Source: JAGKXC01 sp964554385
Lineage (GTDB): Bacteria > Bacteroidota > Bacteroidia > NS11-12g > UBA955
Reading direction: 5' to 3'
Length of the DNA: 64,000 nt
Assembly: GCA_964554385.1 (NCBI GenBank)
Contig: CAZKOM010000003.1
Span: 1-64,000 of the forward strand
Every line of letters begins with the position of its first letter. The stretch's first letter is position 1. A program made the position numbers and the translations under genes. This document shows positions 48,807-58,800 of the stretch, piece after piece. Below the pieces are notes generated by a model, which saw only the letters and a list, made by a program, of their open reading frames with translations, was not told the DNA's origin and ran no database searches.

Positions 48807-51260
48807 TTAGAACTTGAAATTGTAGGAGATTGCAGGAACAATACTTCCAATTACGCTATATCGCACAGCGGCATTGTAGTTTTTATCTTGAAAATTAGTA
48901 GCAAAATATATGCTGAATGGATTACGTCGATTGTAAGTGTTATAGGTAGAAAAAACCCAATAGCTTTCCCATTTCGGATTCTTTTTTCTATAATAAGTAA
49001 AGGACAAATCTAAGCGATGGTAGTCTGGGTTTCTTACATTGTTTCTTGCATTACTACCGGCATCGGGAACAGTGTATCCTTGAACTTTATATTGACCGGT
49101 ATAAAAGGTTGTTGGTGTTCCAGAACTAAAAATGAAATTAGCGGCGAATTCCCAACGGAGGTTGATTTTGTACTGAACCACCACGGCTAAGTTGTGGAGT
49201 CTATCAAAACGATTGGCATACCAGTTATTGTCGTTGATGCCTACTACTTTTCGCTCTGATCTTGACAATGTGTAGCTGACCCAACCGGTTAAATCTCCGC
49301 CAGACTTTTTAACGTAACACTCCAATCCATAGGCTCTTCCAATACCAGTAAGTAAGTCGGCTTCTAAGAATTCATTTAGAAGCAAGTTAGCTCCATCTAT
49401 GTAATCCACCTGATTTTGCAACGATTTGTAATACGATTCTATGCTGGTTTCTAGAGTGGAGTTTTTGCCAAAATTGCGAAAGTATCCCAAAGAAACTTGA
49501 TCGGCGATTTCGGGTTTGATGTTATTGGTTGTAGGTTGCCATACGTCGAACGGCACGCTGGCGGCGGTATTGGAGATCAAATGTAGGTTTTGGACCATTC
49601 TATTATACCCCCCTTTGATAGAGTGGGTTTTGCCGGTTTGCCATTTAAAGCTTAGTCTGGGTTCGGGATAAACATAATTAGCAACCACTTCACCTCGTTG
49701 GGTGGTATAGGTGGAATCCAAGATTCCTTGTTTACCCGGTTCGCGGTTATACAAGTATACTTTTCCGGGTCCTAAGTAGGCGAACTGGGAGAGTCGCATT
49801 CCGGCACGAACTGAAAATTTACCGCTACTATTCCAATCGTTCGAAACATACACTGCGTTTTCGAATCCAAATCTATCGGGGAGTCCAAAACGAATATTTA
49901 GGGTTGCTGAGGTAGCTCTTGCATCTCCTGGAATGAATCGATAGTAGGTAGATTGTAATCCGAAGTTGGCAGTATTTTTAGGATTAATGCTGTAAGTGAA
50001 ATCGGCTTTCGCGGAATTATTAACAATGTAACTTTGCCAATTGAAGGTTACATCTCGGTTGGTGAACTCCAAGTTGTAGCGATAACGAGAGTAGTAATAA
50101 GTAAAATTAGAAAATAGTTTACTATTAAAAACGTGATTCCATCTACCTGTTACCGTTGAATTACCCCATTTTACTCCAAACAATCCGGCTGCTTTAAACA
50201 CATCGTCACCAATGTAACTGGATATAAAGAAGTTGTCTTTGCCTTTGCTGTAATTGAATTTGGTTGTTAAGTCGTAAAAATAAAATTGAGATCCTGCTAA
50301 ATCGTCATTTAAAAAGGGTTTTGCCAAATAGTCTATGTAGGATCTTCTGCCTGAAACTAAGAAACTTGATTTTGCGGGATTTTTTCTATTTTTTGTAAGG
50401 GATTTTAACCCTTTATTTTCGGGAAGTGCGAGCGGACCCTCAAGGGTAAGACGTGAAAAAATGGTACCAATTCCACCGCTTCCTGCTAACCGACTTCTGT
50501 TGCCATCCCTAGTTTTTACATCCAAAGTAGAACTAAGTCTTCCGCCGTATTGAGAAGGAATTCCGCCTTTTACTAATTCTACATCTTTAACTGCGTCTGG
50601 ATTAAAAATTGAGAAAAATCCAAATAAGTGTGCGGAATTGAAAACAGGTGCTTCGTCCATTAAGACTAGATTTTGGTCTATTCCTCCACCGCGCACATTG
50701 AATCCGGAAGCACCTTCTCCCACGGTGGTTACCCCGGGCAGTAATTGTACGCTGCGGATAACGTCAGGTTCTCCCAATAATGCGGGGATTTTTTTAATGG
50801 TTTGACCGTTAATGGATTGCACGGAAACGTCCAAAGATTTTACGTTGTTATTGCGTTTTGCTGTAATTTCAATGGCCTTCATTGCGTCGCTTTCAACGGG
50901 CAGATTGAAATTAATTTCCTTGGATTCGGTAAGTGTCACAAAGCGCACATAATCTTGGTATCCGTTGGAGGATACAACCAACTTCCAATCGCCCGGCTTT
51001 AGGCTTAAACTGTAAAAACCGTAGGAGTTGGTAATTGCTTTTTGTGCGGGCGAAACTTTTACGGTATTGTTGTTAGGTAAGGATGGATTTGTAGCACTCG
51101 GTTTTCCAGTTGGATTATTGGGGGTTGCGGTAATTTCTGCTTTCGAGATAGTTTCTTGAGAAATACTATCTCTTACATATCCCGATATTGTAGCAACTTG
51201 GGCATTTAACTGTAAGGGAAGTAAAACACTAATAATAATAACAAAAAATAAGCGATACAT
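48807..51260 (-). CDS. TonB-dependent receptor (carboxypeptidase-regulatory domain, plug, barrel)
   Basis: 817 residues from ATG 51260. Signal peptide (MYRLFFVIIISVLLPLQLNAQ). Then a carboxypeptidase-like regulatory domain (ATISGYVRDSISQETISKAEI ... YGFYSLSLKPGDWKLVVS, ~22-120) carrying an unusual Asn/Pro/Ser-rich insertion at about 50-78. The plug (~145-260) has IPALLGEPDVIRSVQLLPGV, VRGGGIDQNLVLMDEAPVF and SQYGGRLSSTLDV. A barrel follows, ending ISYNFKF. It is clearly related to the receptor at 23877 but lacks the STN domain. It is the first gene of a two-gene unit with a DUF4249 lipoprotein. Confidence 0.93.
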   Translation of the reverse strand: MYRLFFVIIISVLLPLQLNAQVATISGYVRDSISQETISKAEITATPNNPTGKPSATNPSLPNNNTVKVSPAQKAITNSYGFYSLSLKPGDWKLVVSSNGYQDYVRFVTLTESKEINFNLPVESDAMKAIEITAKRNNNVKSLDVSVQSINGQTIKKIPALLGEPDVIRSVQLLPGVTTVGEGASGFNVRGGGIDQNLVLMDEAPVFNSAHLFGFFSIFNPDAVKDVELVKGGIPSQYGGRLSSTLDVKTRDGNRSRLAGSGGIGTIFSRLTLEGPLALPENKGLKSLTKNRKNPAKSSFLVSGRRSYIDYLAKPFLNDDLAGSQFYFYDLTTKFNYSKGKDNFFISSYIGDDVFKAAGLFGVKWGNSTVTGRWNHVFNSKLFSNFTYYYSRYRYNLEFTNRDVTFNWQSYIVNNSAKADFTYSINPKNTANFGLQSTYYRFIPGDARATSATLNIRFGLPDRFGFENAVYVSNDWNSSGKFSVRAGMRLSQFAYLGPGKVYLYNREPGKQGILDSTYTTQRGEVVANYVYPEPRLSFKWQTGKTHSIKGGYNRMVQNLHLISNTAASVPFDVWQPTTNNIKPEIADQVSLGYFRNFGKNSTLETSIESYYKSLQNQVDYIDGANLLLNEFLEADLLTGIGRAYGLECYVKKSGGDLTGWVSYTLSRSERKVVGINDNNWYANRFDRLHNLAVVVQYKINLRWEFAANFIFSSGTPTTFYTGQYKVQGYTVPDAGSNARNNVRNPDYHRLDLSFTYYRKKNPKWESYWVFSTYNTYNRRNPFSIYFATNFQDKNYNAAVRYSVIGSIVPAISYNFKF

Positions 51261-51269
51261 TCTGGGCTG

Positions 51270-51277
51270 CAAAGGTA
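51270..51277 (-). promoter_or_regulatory. -7 box TACCTTTG for the TonB receptor-DUF4249 unit
   Basis: Exact TAnnTTTG on the minus strand, 9 nt before the ATG at 51260. Confidence 0.5.
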
Positions 51278-51588
51278 ATTGAGTAAGTAACCATAAACCG
51301 ACGAAATCGTTTGAATATGTTGCAAAAACGACTAATGATTACATGGTTATTTTTCAATTAAGAGCTGAAATTGATTTGAATGGGGATGTTTTTAATTTGT
51401 TTGTTGTTTTTAAGGGCGATGAATGGGTGGTTGTCCAAGTTGGTGGAGTAGGGATTTTATCAGAAAGATAACCAAAGAAAAAGGCTGTCTTCCGGTGAAA
51501 ACAGCCTTTTATATGAATAAATTAATGGTAGTATTTGAAAAAATCCTAGGAGTCTTGTTTCATTCTGCAATACTAATTGGACCTCTGA
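51278..51588. other. 311-bp intergenic region between the TonB receptor and citrate synthase
   Basis: No supported gene. It contains the gltA terminator (51479-51510). The left part, 51300-51420, is AT-rich with no recognisable motif. A 63-codon plus-strand frame through the terminator has no support. Confidence 0.6.
51479..51510 (-). terminator. Rho-independent terminator downstream of gltA
   Basis: Ten-bp stem AAAAGGCTGT (51479-51488) / ACAGCCTTTT (51501-51510) with a 12-nt loop. On the minus strand the stem is followed by a T-rich TTCTTTGG run. It lies 79 nt past the gltA stop. Confidence 0.75.
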
Positions 51589-52881
51589 TTAGGGTCTATC
51601 TTTCATTGCAATGAAGGGTCTAGGTGTTTCGCCGGTGTAAATCTGGCGAGGTCTTGCGATAGGTTGTTTTTCTTTTCGCATTTCTTGCCACTGAGAAATC
51701 CAACCTGGAAGACGACCCATAGAAAATAATACGGTAAAGAAATCGGTAGGGAAGCCCATAGCTCGGTAAATAATTCCTGAGTAGAAGTCTACGTTCGGGA
51801 ATAATTTTCTATCTACGAAATAGGGATCGGTTAATGCCGCTTCCTCTAATTCTTTCGCAATTTCTAATACGGGATCATTAACACCTAGTTTCGCTAAAAC
51901 ATCGTCACATGCTTTTTTGATGATTTTTGCTCTTGGATCGAAGTTTTTATATACTCTGTGTCCAAATCCCATTAATCGGAATGGATCGTTTTTATCTTTT
52001 GCTTTTGCTATGTATTTTTTTACATCGCCACCGTCGTTTTTAATGTCTTCTAGCATTTCTAACACTTCCTGGTTGGCACCGCCATGCAAGGGGCCCCATA
52101 ATGCCGAGATACCAGCGGAAATACTAGAGTATAGGTTAGCTTGAGAACTACCAACAACACGCACTGTACTTGCGCTACAGTTTTGTTCGTGATCTGCGTG
52201 AAGAATTAATAATTTATTCATTGCATCAACCAACACAGGATCTGGCTCATAATCAGGCATGGTAACTTGACCAAAAGTCATATTCAAATAGTTGGTTACA
52301 TAATCCAAGTTATTGTTAGGATGAACGGTAGGATGACCATTACGTTTTTTGAAAATCATGGCGCAAATGGTTGGCATCTTCGCCATTAAACGCAGGATAG
52401 TTCTGTTGATAGCATCTTCAGATCGATGAGGATTTAAAGCCTTTGGATAGTATAAACCCAGCGCAGCTACCATGGAAGAAAGTTGACCCATAGGGTGACT
52501 TCCAGTAGGGAATGCTTTGAACATAGACTCTAACCCTTCGTTGATTAGAGTATGTTCTTTAATATCATTTTCAAATGCTGCGAATTCTGTGGCATTTGGG
52601 AGTTTTCCGTAAAGTAATAAATAAGAAACTTCTAGAAAACTTGCATTCGCCGCTAAGTCTTCGATAGAATATCCGCGGTGATGCAAAATGCCTTCTTCGC
52701 CATCCAAGAAGGTAATGGCCGATGTTGTTGAACCCGTATTTTTAAATCCAATATCTAAAGTAATATGACCCGTAAGATCTCTTAACTTGCTGATATCTAT
52801 TGCTTTTTCTCCTTCTGAACCGGTGATTACGGGGAAGTGGTACTCTTTTCCTTCTACGATTAGGGTTACATTTTCTGACAT
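51589..52881 (-). CDS. gltA: Citrate synthase
   Basis: 430 residues, typical of the hexameric bacterial type II enzyme. It condenses acetyl-CoA and oxaloacetate, the entry step of the TCA cycle. Seen: GFKNTGSTTSAITFLDGEEGILHHRGYSIEDL is the family N-terminal signature region (residues ~45-76). Catalytic residues lie in LHADHEQNCS, ALWGPLHGGANQEV and GFGHRVYKNFDPRAK (His, His, Asp order). The start ATG 52881 is supported by the promoter at 52913-52944. It is monocistronic and ends at a strong hairpin. Confidence 0.98.
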   Translation of the reverse strand: MSENVTLIVEGKEYHFPVITGSEGEKAIDISKLRDLTGHITLDIGFKNTGSTTSAITFLDGEEGILHHRGYSIEDLAANASFLEVSYLLLYGKLPNATEFAAFENDIKEHTLINEGLESMFKAFPTGSHPMGQLSSMVAALGLYYPKALNPHRSEDAINRTILRLMAKMPTICAMIFKKRNGHPTVHPNNNLDYVTNYLNMTFGQVTMPDYEPDPVLVDAMNKLLILHADHEQNCSASTVRVVGSSQANLYSSISAGISALWGPLHGGANQEVLEMLEDIKNDGGDVKKYIAKAKDKNDPFRLMGFGHRVYKNFDPRAKIIKKACDDVLAKLGVNDPVLEIAKELEEAALTDPYFVDRKLFPNVDFYSGIIYRAMGFPTDFFTVLFSMGRLPGWISQWQEMRKEKQPIARPRQIYTGETPRPFIAMKDRP

Positions 52882-52912
52882 ATACTCTTGAAATGAATTT
52901 TTTCGGGCAGCG

Positions 52913-52944
52913 CGAAGTTACCAAATTGGGCTTGATAAATCAAA
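52913..52944 (-). promoter_or_regulatory. Promoter for gltA: TTTG, 20 nt, TAACTTCG (minus strand)
   Basis: TTTG at 52944-52941, an ideal 20-nt spacer, and a one-mismatch -7 box at 52920-52913; 31 nt to the ATG. Confidence 0.55.
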
Positions 52945-53062
52945 TTAGCCTTTGGTTAAGTTGCGTTTAATTAAGTAACACGCAAATGCAGAAAAAGTTG
53001 AAGGAATTGCCTAAAATTATGCCGTGCAGATATGAAAAATAATCAATGCACAATAAACGAGA

Positions 53063-53317
53063 TTAGGGTGCTTGTAAGGCTTGAATCCCTTTGGCGGTTA
53101 ACTGAAATTTGGTATTAAGAAAAGCATCGGCATCAAACATGGATAGATTTTTCAGTGGACCATTTGTAGCTTTAATAAATCGGTGATGATGTAGGTTTCG
53201 GATGATATCACGGACAACGAAAGAAGATAATTTTGTTTCTTCTGCAACTATCTGGGGTGTTTCTGGATGCAGTAAGCAAGAGAGCACCAATTTTTCGTCG
53301 GCGAGAATTTCAATCAT
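53063..53317 (-). CDS. Small winged-helix-like protein (84 aa), unknown function
   Basis: 84 residues, begins 8 nt after the lysS stop on the same strand, so it is almost certainly co-transcribed with lysS. The pattern is helix-turn-helix then wing: EKLVLSCLLHPETPQIVAEETKLSSFVVRDIIRNLHHHRFIKATN, split in the middle by the predicted turn, and a final FQLTAKGIQAL as in MarR/PadR-like wings. It lacks any partner domain, so it may be a small DNA-binding regulator or a structural wHTH module. No specific family is recognised. Confidence 0.65.
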   Translation of the reverse strand: MIEILADEKLVLSCLLHPETPQIVAEETKLSSFVVRDIIRNLHHHRFIKATNGPLKNLSMFDADAFLNTKFQLTAKGIQALQAP

Positions 53318-53325
53318 GGCCTAAA

Positions 53326-54849
53326 TCAATCCAATTTTTCAGGACGCATTTGGGGGAAGAATAATACTTCCTGTATGCTCACTTGGTTGGTAAGCATCAT
53401 GGTAAGTCTGTCTATTCCAATTCCCAAACCGGAGCAAGGTGGCATGGCATATTCCAATGAGCGCACGAAATCGTGATCATAGGCCATGGCTTCTTCGTCT
53501 CCACGCGCAGCCAATTTTAATTGATCTTCAAATCGTTCGCGCTGATCGATGGGGTCGTTTAATTCCGAGTAGGCGTTGGCAATTTCTTTACCATTAACAA
53601 ACAGTTCGAAGCGTTCTACCAATCCGGGCTTTGAACGATGTTTTTTGGTTAGCGGGCTCATTTCCACGGGATAATCCGTGATAAACGTTGGTTGAATTAA
53701 GTTGGATTCTACGCATGCGCCAAATATTTCATCGATAAGTTTGGCCGATCCCATTTGGGTAGTTACTTCACAGCCAACAGATTTAGCAAACGCACCTAAT
53801 TCCGCTTCGGTTTTACCCTCAATGGAGAACCCGGCGTATTTTTCGATTGCTTCTGCCATGGTGTATCGCTGATAGGGTCGAGCAAATGATATCGTATGTT
53901 CACCTACGGTAACCGATGAGTTTCCTGTTACATCCACAGCGCACTTTTCCAGCATTTCTTCCACGAAATCCATCATCCAGAAGTAATCTGTGTAGGCAAC
54001 GTAAATCTCCAAACCTGTAAATTCTGGATTGTGCGTTCTATGAATCCCCTCGTTTCTGAAGTTTTTGGCAAACTCGTACACGCCGTCAAACCCACCCACG
54101 ATTAAACGCTTTAAGTAAAGTTCATTGGCAATTCTTAAATACAAAGGAATATCCAAGGCATTGTGGTGTGTTATGAAAGGCCTCGCAGCGGCGCCACCGT
54201 GAATGCTCTGCAAAATTGGTGTCTCCACTTCCAAGTAACCTTTGGCGTTGAAGGTGTTGCGTAGGCTGCTAACTACCTTAGTGCGCTTGATAAAGGTCTC
54301 TTTGATTTGAGGGTTGACAATCAAATCCACGTAACGCATGCGGTAACGAGATTCTGGATCTGTGAAGGCATCGTACACGTTTCCATCGGCATCCTGTTTA
54401 GGCAGGGGCAATGGATTTAAGCACTTCGATAGCAATTTCAATCCCGTAGCGTGGATAGAAATTTCGCCCGTTTGGGTGGTGAAAACATGGCCGGTTATTC
54501 CGATAATATCTCCAATATCCAACAATTTCTTGAAAACGGTGTTGTAAAATTCTTTGTCTTCACCGGGACACAATTCATCCCGATTTACGTAGACTTGAAT
54601 TCTTCCAGAGGAGTCTTGTATATCGGCAAATGCAGCTTTTCCCATGATTCTTCGGGTCATTAATCGACCGGCAACTACCACCTGTTTCCATTTATCACCT
54701 TCGGGATTAGAGGGATAATGGGCGCGGATATCAGCAGCCAAAGTATCCACGGGGAATAGTTCCGCGGGATATGGATCGATACCTAAATCGCGAAGTTGTT
54801 GTAGCGATTGTCTGCGAAGCAGTTGTTGTTCGTTGAGCGAAGTTTCCAT
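53326..54849 (-). CDS. lysS: Lysyl-tRNA synthetase, class II
   Basis: 507 residues, standard length. OB-fold anticodon-binding domain at ~60-150 (VVVAGRLMTRRIMGKAAFADIQDSSG). Class II catalytic core: motif 1 near RTKVVSSLRNTFNAKGYLEVETPIL, motif 2 FRNEGIHRTHNPEFTGLE, motif 3 GLGIGIDRLTMML. Charges tRNA(Lys). A promoter box lies 25 nt upstream, inside the end of lspA, so lysS may be expressed separately from the ileS unit. The small wHTH gene follows. Confidence 0.98.
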   Translation of the reverse strand: METSLNEQQLLRRQSLQQLRDLGIDPYPAELFPVDTLAADIRAHYPSNPEGDKWKQVVVAGRLMTRRIMGKAAFADIQDSSGRIQVYVNRDELCPGEDKEFYNTVFKKLLDIGDIIGITGHVFTTQTGEISIHATGLKLLSKCLNPLPLPKQDADGNVYDAFTDPESRYRMRYVDLIVNPQIKETFIKRTKVVSSLRNTFNAKGYLEVETPILQSIHGGAAARPFITHHNALDIPLYLRIANELYLKRLIVGGFDGVYEFAKNFRNEGIHRTHNPEFTGLEIYVAYTDYFWMMDFVEEMLEKCAVDVTGNSSVTVGEHTISFARPYQRYTMAEAIEKYAGFSIEGKTEAELGAFAKSVGCEVTTQMGSAKLIDEIFGACVESNLIQPTFITDYPVEMSPLTKKHRSKPGLVERFELFVNGKEIANAYSELNDPIDQRERFEDQLKLAARGDEEAMAYDHDFVRSLEYAMPPCSGLGIGIDRLTMMLTNQVSIQEVLFFPQMRPEKLD

Positions 54850-54874
54850 GAAAAATTTTGTAAAAACGAAAGCG

Positions 54875-54882
54875 CAAAATTA
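54875..54882 (-). promoter_or_regulatory. -7 box TAATTTTG for lysS
   Basis: Exact TAnnTTTG on the minus strand overlapping the lspA stop, 25 nt before the lysS ATG. Confidence 0.45.
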
Positions 54883-55512
54883 ATGAAACGCTTTCTCCAT
54901 TTCTGATTTATTGAAAAAAGTGTTTTGACCGATGATCATAGCGGCTACTCCCACAGTGATACAGGCATCGGCAAAATTCCAAATCGGTGCAAAAAAGGTA
55001 AAGAAATCACCGCCCCAAATGGGTAGCCATTCCGGTAGAAATCCCTCCCACAAAGGAGCATAAAACATATCAACCACCCAGCCTTGAAACCATCCTGTTG
55101 GATGATACATGTTGATATCGGAGAAAATTACACCGTAAAATATAGAGTCAATTATGTTTCCCAACGCGCCAGCAATGATCAACGTAATGGAAACGATAAG
55201 TCCTGTATGTGCTTTATTTTCAATGCTTTTGTAAAGGTACCATATGCCAAAAGATGCTACGATCATTCGAAAAAACGTTAGCAAAAGCTTGCCCCAAATC
55301 CCTTCAAACAACTTCATACCATAGGCCATACCTGGATTTTCTACAAAATGCAACTTAAACCAATCTCCAAAGACGGAGACCGTTTCACCCAACTGAAAAT
55401 GGGTTTTAACATAAACTTTAATGCATTGATCTATGATCAATAACAAAATAATCACCCCAACGGGAAGAAGAAATCTTCTCGAACGCAACAAATTCCAGTT
55501 CACCGATCCCAC
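54880..55512 (-). CDS. lspA: Lipoprotein signal peptidase (signal peptidase II)
   Basis: 210 residues from a GTG start at 55512, somewhat longer than the ~160-170 of Proteobacteria. Four transmembrane helices, first at ~13-31. Catalytic aspartates are in GNIIDSIFYG and FADACITVG. HFVENPGMAYGM is the conserved periplasmic segment (FVxNxGxAFG in the family). Extra residues in the loop around 140-175 (PLWEGFLPEWLPIWGG) account for the length and are common in Bacteroidota. It cleaves prolipoproteins before the lipidated Cys, fitting the many lipoproteins in this window. It starts 2 nt after the DksA-like stop. Confidence 0.95.
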   Translation of the reverse strand: MGSVNWNLLRSRRFLLPVGVIILLLIIDQCIKVYVKTHFQLGETVSVFGDWFKLHFVENPGMAYGMKLFEGIWGKLLLTFFRMIVASFGIWYLYKSIENKAHTGLIVSITLIIAGALGNIIDSIFYGVIFSDINMYHPTGWFQGWVVDMFYAPLWEGFLPEWLPIWGGDFFTFFAPIWNFADACITVGVAAMIIGQNTFFNKSEMEKAFH

Positions 55513-55514
55513 TA

Positions 55515-55898
55515 TTAGCGCTTAAGTTTTGCTTCTATGGTCTGAGTAGTGTGGGGTACGGCACGCAATCGCTCTTTCGGAATCAATTTTCCTGAAGTTT
55601 TACAAATTCCGTAAGTTTTATTTTCGATTCTCACCAATGCGGCTTCCAAATTTTTCATGAATTTTAATTGGTGTGCTGCTAGTTGGTTTAAATTTTCTTT
55701 TTCAAACGTGTCAGCGCCATCATCCAAGGTAAGATAATTGTTGTTGGTGCTGTCTGTTCCGTTTTCATTTCCGTCGCGCAAGTTAGATTGCAAGGTTCTG
55801 AATTCTGCCTTGGCAACCTCAAGCTTGTTAAGAATAATTTCCTTGAATTCAAGAAGTTCTTCGTCTGTGTAGCGCGTTTTTTCTTTTTCCATAGTCAT
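55515..55898 (-). CDS. TraR/DksA-family protein lacking most zinc cysteines
   Basis: 127 residues. An N-terminal helical coiled-coil (DEELLEFKEIILNKLEVAKAEFRTLQ) is followed by the C-terminal DksA-type segment: ALVRIENKTYGICKTSGKLIPKERLRAVPHTTQTIEAK. DksA binds the RNA polymerase secondary channel. In zinc-binding forms four Cys hold the fold; here only one (YGIC) remains and the final CxxC is replaced by TQTIEA. Bacteroidota homologues often show this loss. The ATG shares a base with the ileS stop (TAATG), so it is translationally coupled to ileS, and lspA follows by 2 nt. Confidence 0.88.
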   Translation of the reverse strand: MTMEKEKTRYTDEELLEFKEIILNKLEVAKAEFRTLQSNLRDGNENGTDSTNNNYLTLDDGADTFEKENLNQLAAHQLKFMKNLEAALVRIENKTYGICKTSGKLIPKERLRAVPHTTQTIEAKLKR

Positions 55899-58800
55899 TA
55901 AGCTTTTTCAATGCGAACGTATACGGGATTTTCGTAAACGTCCACTGGGTTTTCATTGGTAAAGTCTTGGAATACAAGTGATTGTGCCAAAACTTCCCCA
56001 CAAATATATGCATTAAATTGATTTACACTTGAAAGTAGCGAATCGATACCATTAAAATAAACGTTTATTTTATCGGTTAATTCGAAGTCCATCTCTTTGC
56101 GTAAATTTTGAATTCTGTTTACGAATTCTCTTGCGATACCTTCATTTAATAAAGGTTCTGTGATGGTAATATCCAACGCTACAGTAATACCATTTTCGGT
56201 TGCAACCAACCAGCCTGGCATGTCCTGTGTTGAGATTTCCACGTCTTCCAAGGTTAAGGAATACTCCGTTCCATTGATAGCGGATGTGTAGGTGCCGGAT
56301 GACTCAAACAACCGGATTGCGGCTTGATCCATTGCCTGAATTTCTGCCGCCATCGCTTTCATGTTGCCACCTAATTTTTTACCTAAGGTTTTGAAGTTGG
56401 GCTTTATCTGTTTTACTAAGTTGGGGTGATTAGCCGATACGATTTCGATTTCTTTTACGTTTACTTCGCTGCAAATCAAATCGGACATCTTGCTTATTTT
56501 ATCTTGGATATCGGCATTATCTGCGGGCACCAAAATTTTCTGTAAGGGCTGTCTAACTTTGATTTTTTCTTTTTTCCGTAAGCTCAGCGCTAACGAACAA
56601 ATCCGTTGCGATAAGTCCATCGATTTTTCAAGATCTACATTGATAAATCGGGTATCAATCGTTGGCCAATTGGTTAAATGAACAGACGTTTCAACGTGAT
56701 TTTGACCGGTATGTAGTGCCCTGAATAACCAGTCAGAAAAGAACGGTGCAATGGGCGCCATTAATTCGCAAACGGTTGTAAGACAACGATATAATGTTTC
56801 GTATGCGGCTTCTTTATCTTCGTTGAGTTCGCCTTTCCAGAATCTTCTTCTGCTTAGACGTACATACCAGTTGCTTAAGTGTTCCGTTACAAAGTCTTCT
56901 ATACATCTACCTGCCCGGGTTGGGTCGTAATCGTTATAGGCTTCTTGAACATCGCCAATCAATGAGTTTAATTTACTCAAAACCCAGCGGTCTAACTCGG
57001 TAAAATGAATTTCATTTACCGGTTTGTTAGGGTTGAAGGCATATTGGTCGAGGTTGGCATAAATGGCAAAAAATCCGTAAGTATTATATAGGGTGCCTAA
57101 AAATTTTCGTTGCGCTTCTACCACCCCGTCCATGTCGAATTTAAGATTATCCCATGGCTGTGCATTGGTAACCATATACCATCGAACCGCATCAGCTCCG
57201 TATTTATCTACGGTTTCGAAAGGATCAATTGCGTTCCCTAGTCTTTTGCTCATTTTATTGCCGTGTTTATCCAACACCAAGCCGTTAGCAATGACGTTTT
57301 TAAACGCGATATCGTCAAAGAGTAAGGTAGCGATGGTGTGCAAAGTAAAGAACCAACCGCGGGTTTGGTCTACTCCTTCAGCGATAAAATCGGCAGGAAA
57401 ATTCTGTTTAAATATTTCCTCATTTTCAAAAGGCCAATGCCACTGTGCGTAAGGCATAGCACCGGAATCAAACCAAACGTCTATGAGGTCTGTTTCCCGT
57501 TGCATGGCTTTGCCCGATGCACTTACCAACGTGATGCGGTCTACATAGGGCCTGTGTAAGTCCTGGGTGTATTCTTCGATATTCTGATTTAACCCTAAAG
57601 CGGAATTGGCTTTGGTAATTTCTTGTTTTAGTTGTTCGATGCTTCCGATGCAGATTTCTTCGCTACCATCTTCCGTACGCCATATGGGTAGGGGGGTGCC
57701 CCAAAAACGAGAACGCGATAAATTCCAATCCACAAGATTTTCTAACCAGTTGCCAAATCGACCTTCACCGGTGGAAGCAGGTTTCCAATTAATGGTTTTG
57801 TTTAGGGCAACTAATTTATCTTTTACTGCGGTGGTTTTTACAAACCAACTTTCTAATGGATAATACAATACGGGTTTATCGGTCCTCCAACAGTGAGGAT
57901 AGGTGTGTTCGTATTTTTCAACTTTGAACGCCTTATTCTCCTGTTTTAATTTAATGGCAATTCGTTCGTCTACGCTTAGGTATTTATCTCTACCTTGGTT
58001 TTTAGCTTCTTCAACTTTCTCCTCGTCGGATAAATAGGCTTCCTTTACATATTCACCTGCAAAATCTGTAACGCAATCTAGAAATTTCCCTTTTTTGTCT
58101 ACAAGCGTTAAGGCTCCTATGCCGTTTTCTTTGGCCGTTTTAAAGTCGTCAGCACCAAAACTTGGAGCGATATGAACAATACCAGTTCCATCTTCTGTGG
58201 AGACAAAATCGCCGATAACAATTCTGAATGCATCGCCTTCTTCGGGTTGTGCATAGTGGAATAATTGTTCGTATCGAAGTCCTGCTAACTCACTGCCTAA
58301 TTGCGATTTAATCAAACGCCAAGGCAGTATTTTCTGTTGTGGCTGGTACGAATCCATTTCGGCTTCTGCGCCTTCTACTGAAAAATATTTACTGGCCAAA
58401 GCGGCAGCTAAAATCACTTGAATGGCTTCGCCGGTGTATGGATTAAAGGTTTGAATAGTGTGATATTCGATCGATGCCCCAACGGCTAGTGCGGTGTTGG
58501 AAGGCAGAGTCCACGGTGTGGTTGTCCAGGCCAATGCGTAGGTATTTTCAAAATCTTTTAGCTTGAATTGCGCCACAATGGTGGTGTCTTTTACATTTTT
58601 ATAGGTGCCGGGCTGGTTTAATTCGTGGGAAGAAAGTCCAGTACCTGCGGCTGGAGAAAATGGCTGTATGGTATATCCTTTATATAGGTACCCTTTATCG
58701 TATAAGCGTTTTAAAAGGTTCCATAGGGTTTCGATGTATTCGTTTTCGTAGGTTACGTAGGGATTATTTAAATCTACCCAATACCCAATTTTCTTGGTGA

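Noticed and set aside
51423..51614. 63-codon plus-strand frame between the TonB receptor and gltA
   Set aside because: Runs through the gltA terminator hairpin and into the gltA 3' end; no promoter or family.
53033..53062. Very short frames in the 181-bp gap upstream of gltA
   Set aside because: Longest is about 18 codons, with no supporting signal; treated as non-coding promoter region.
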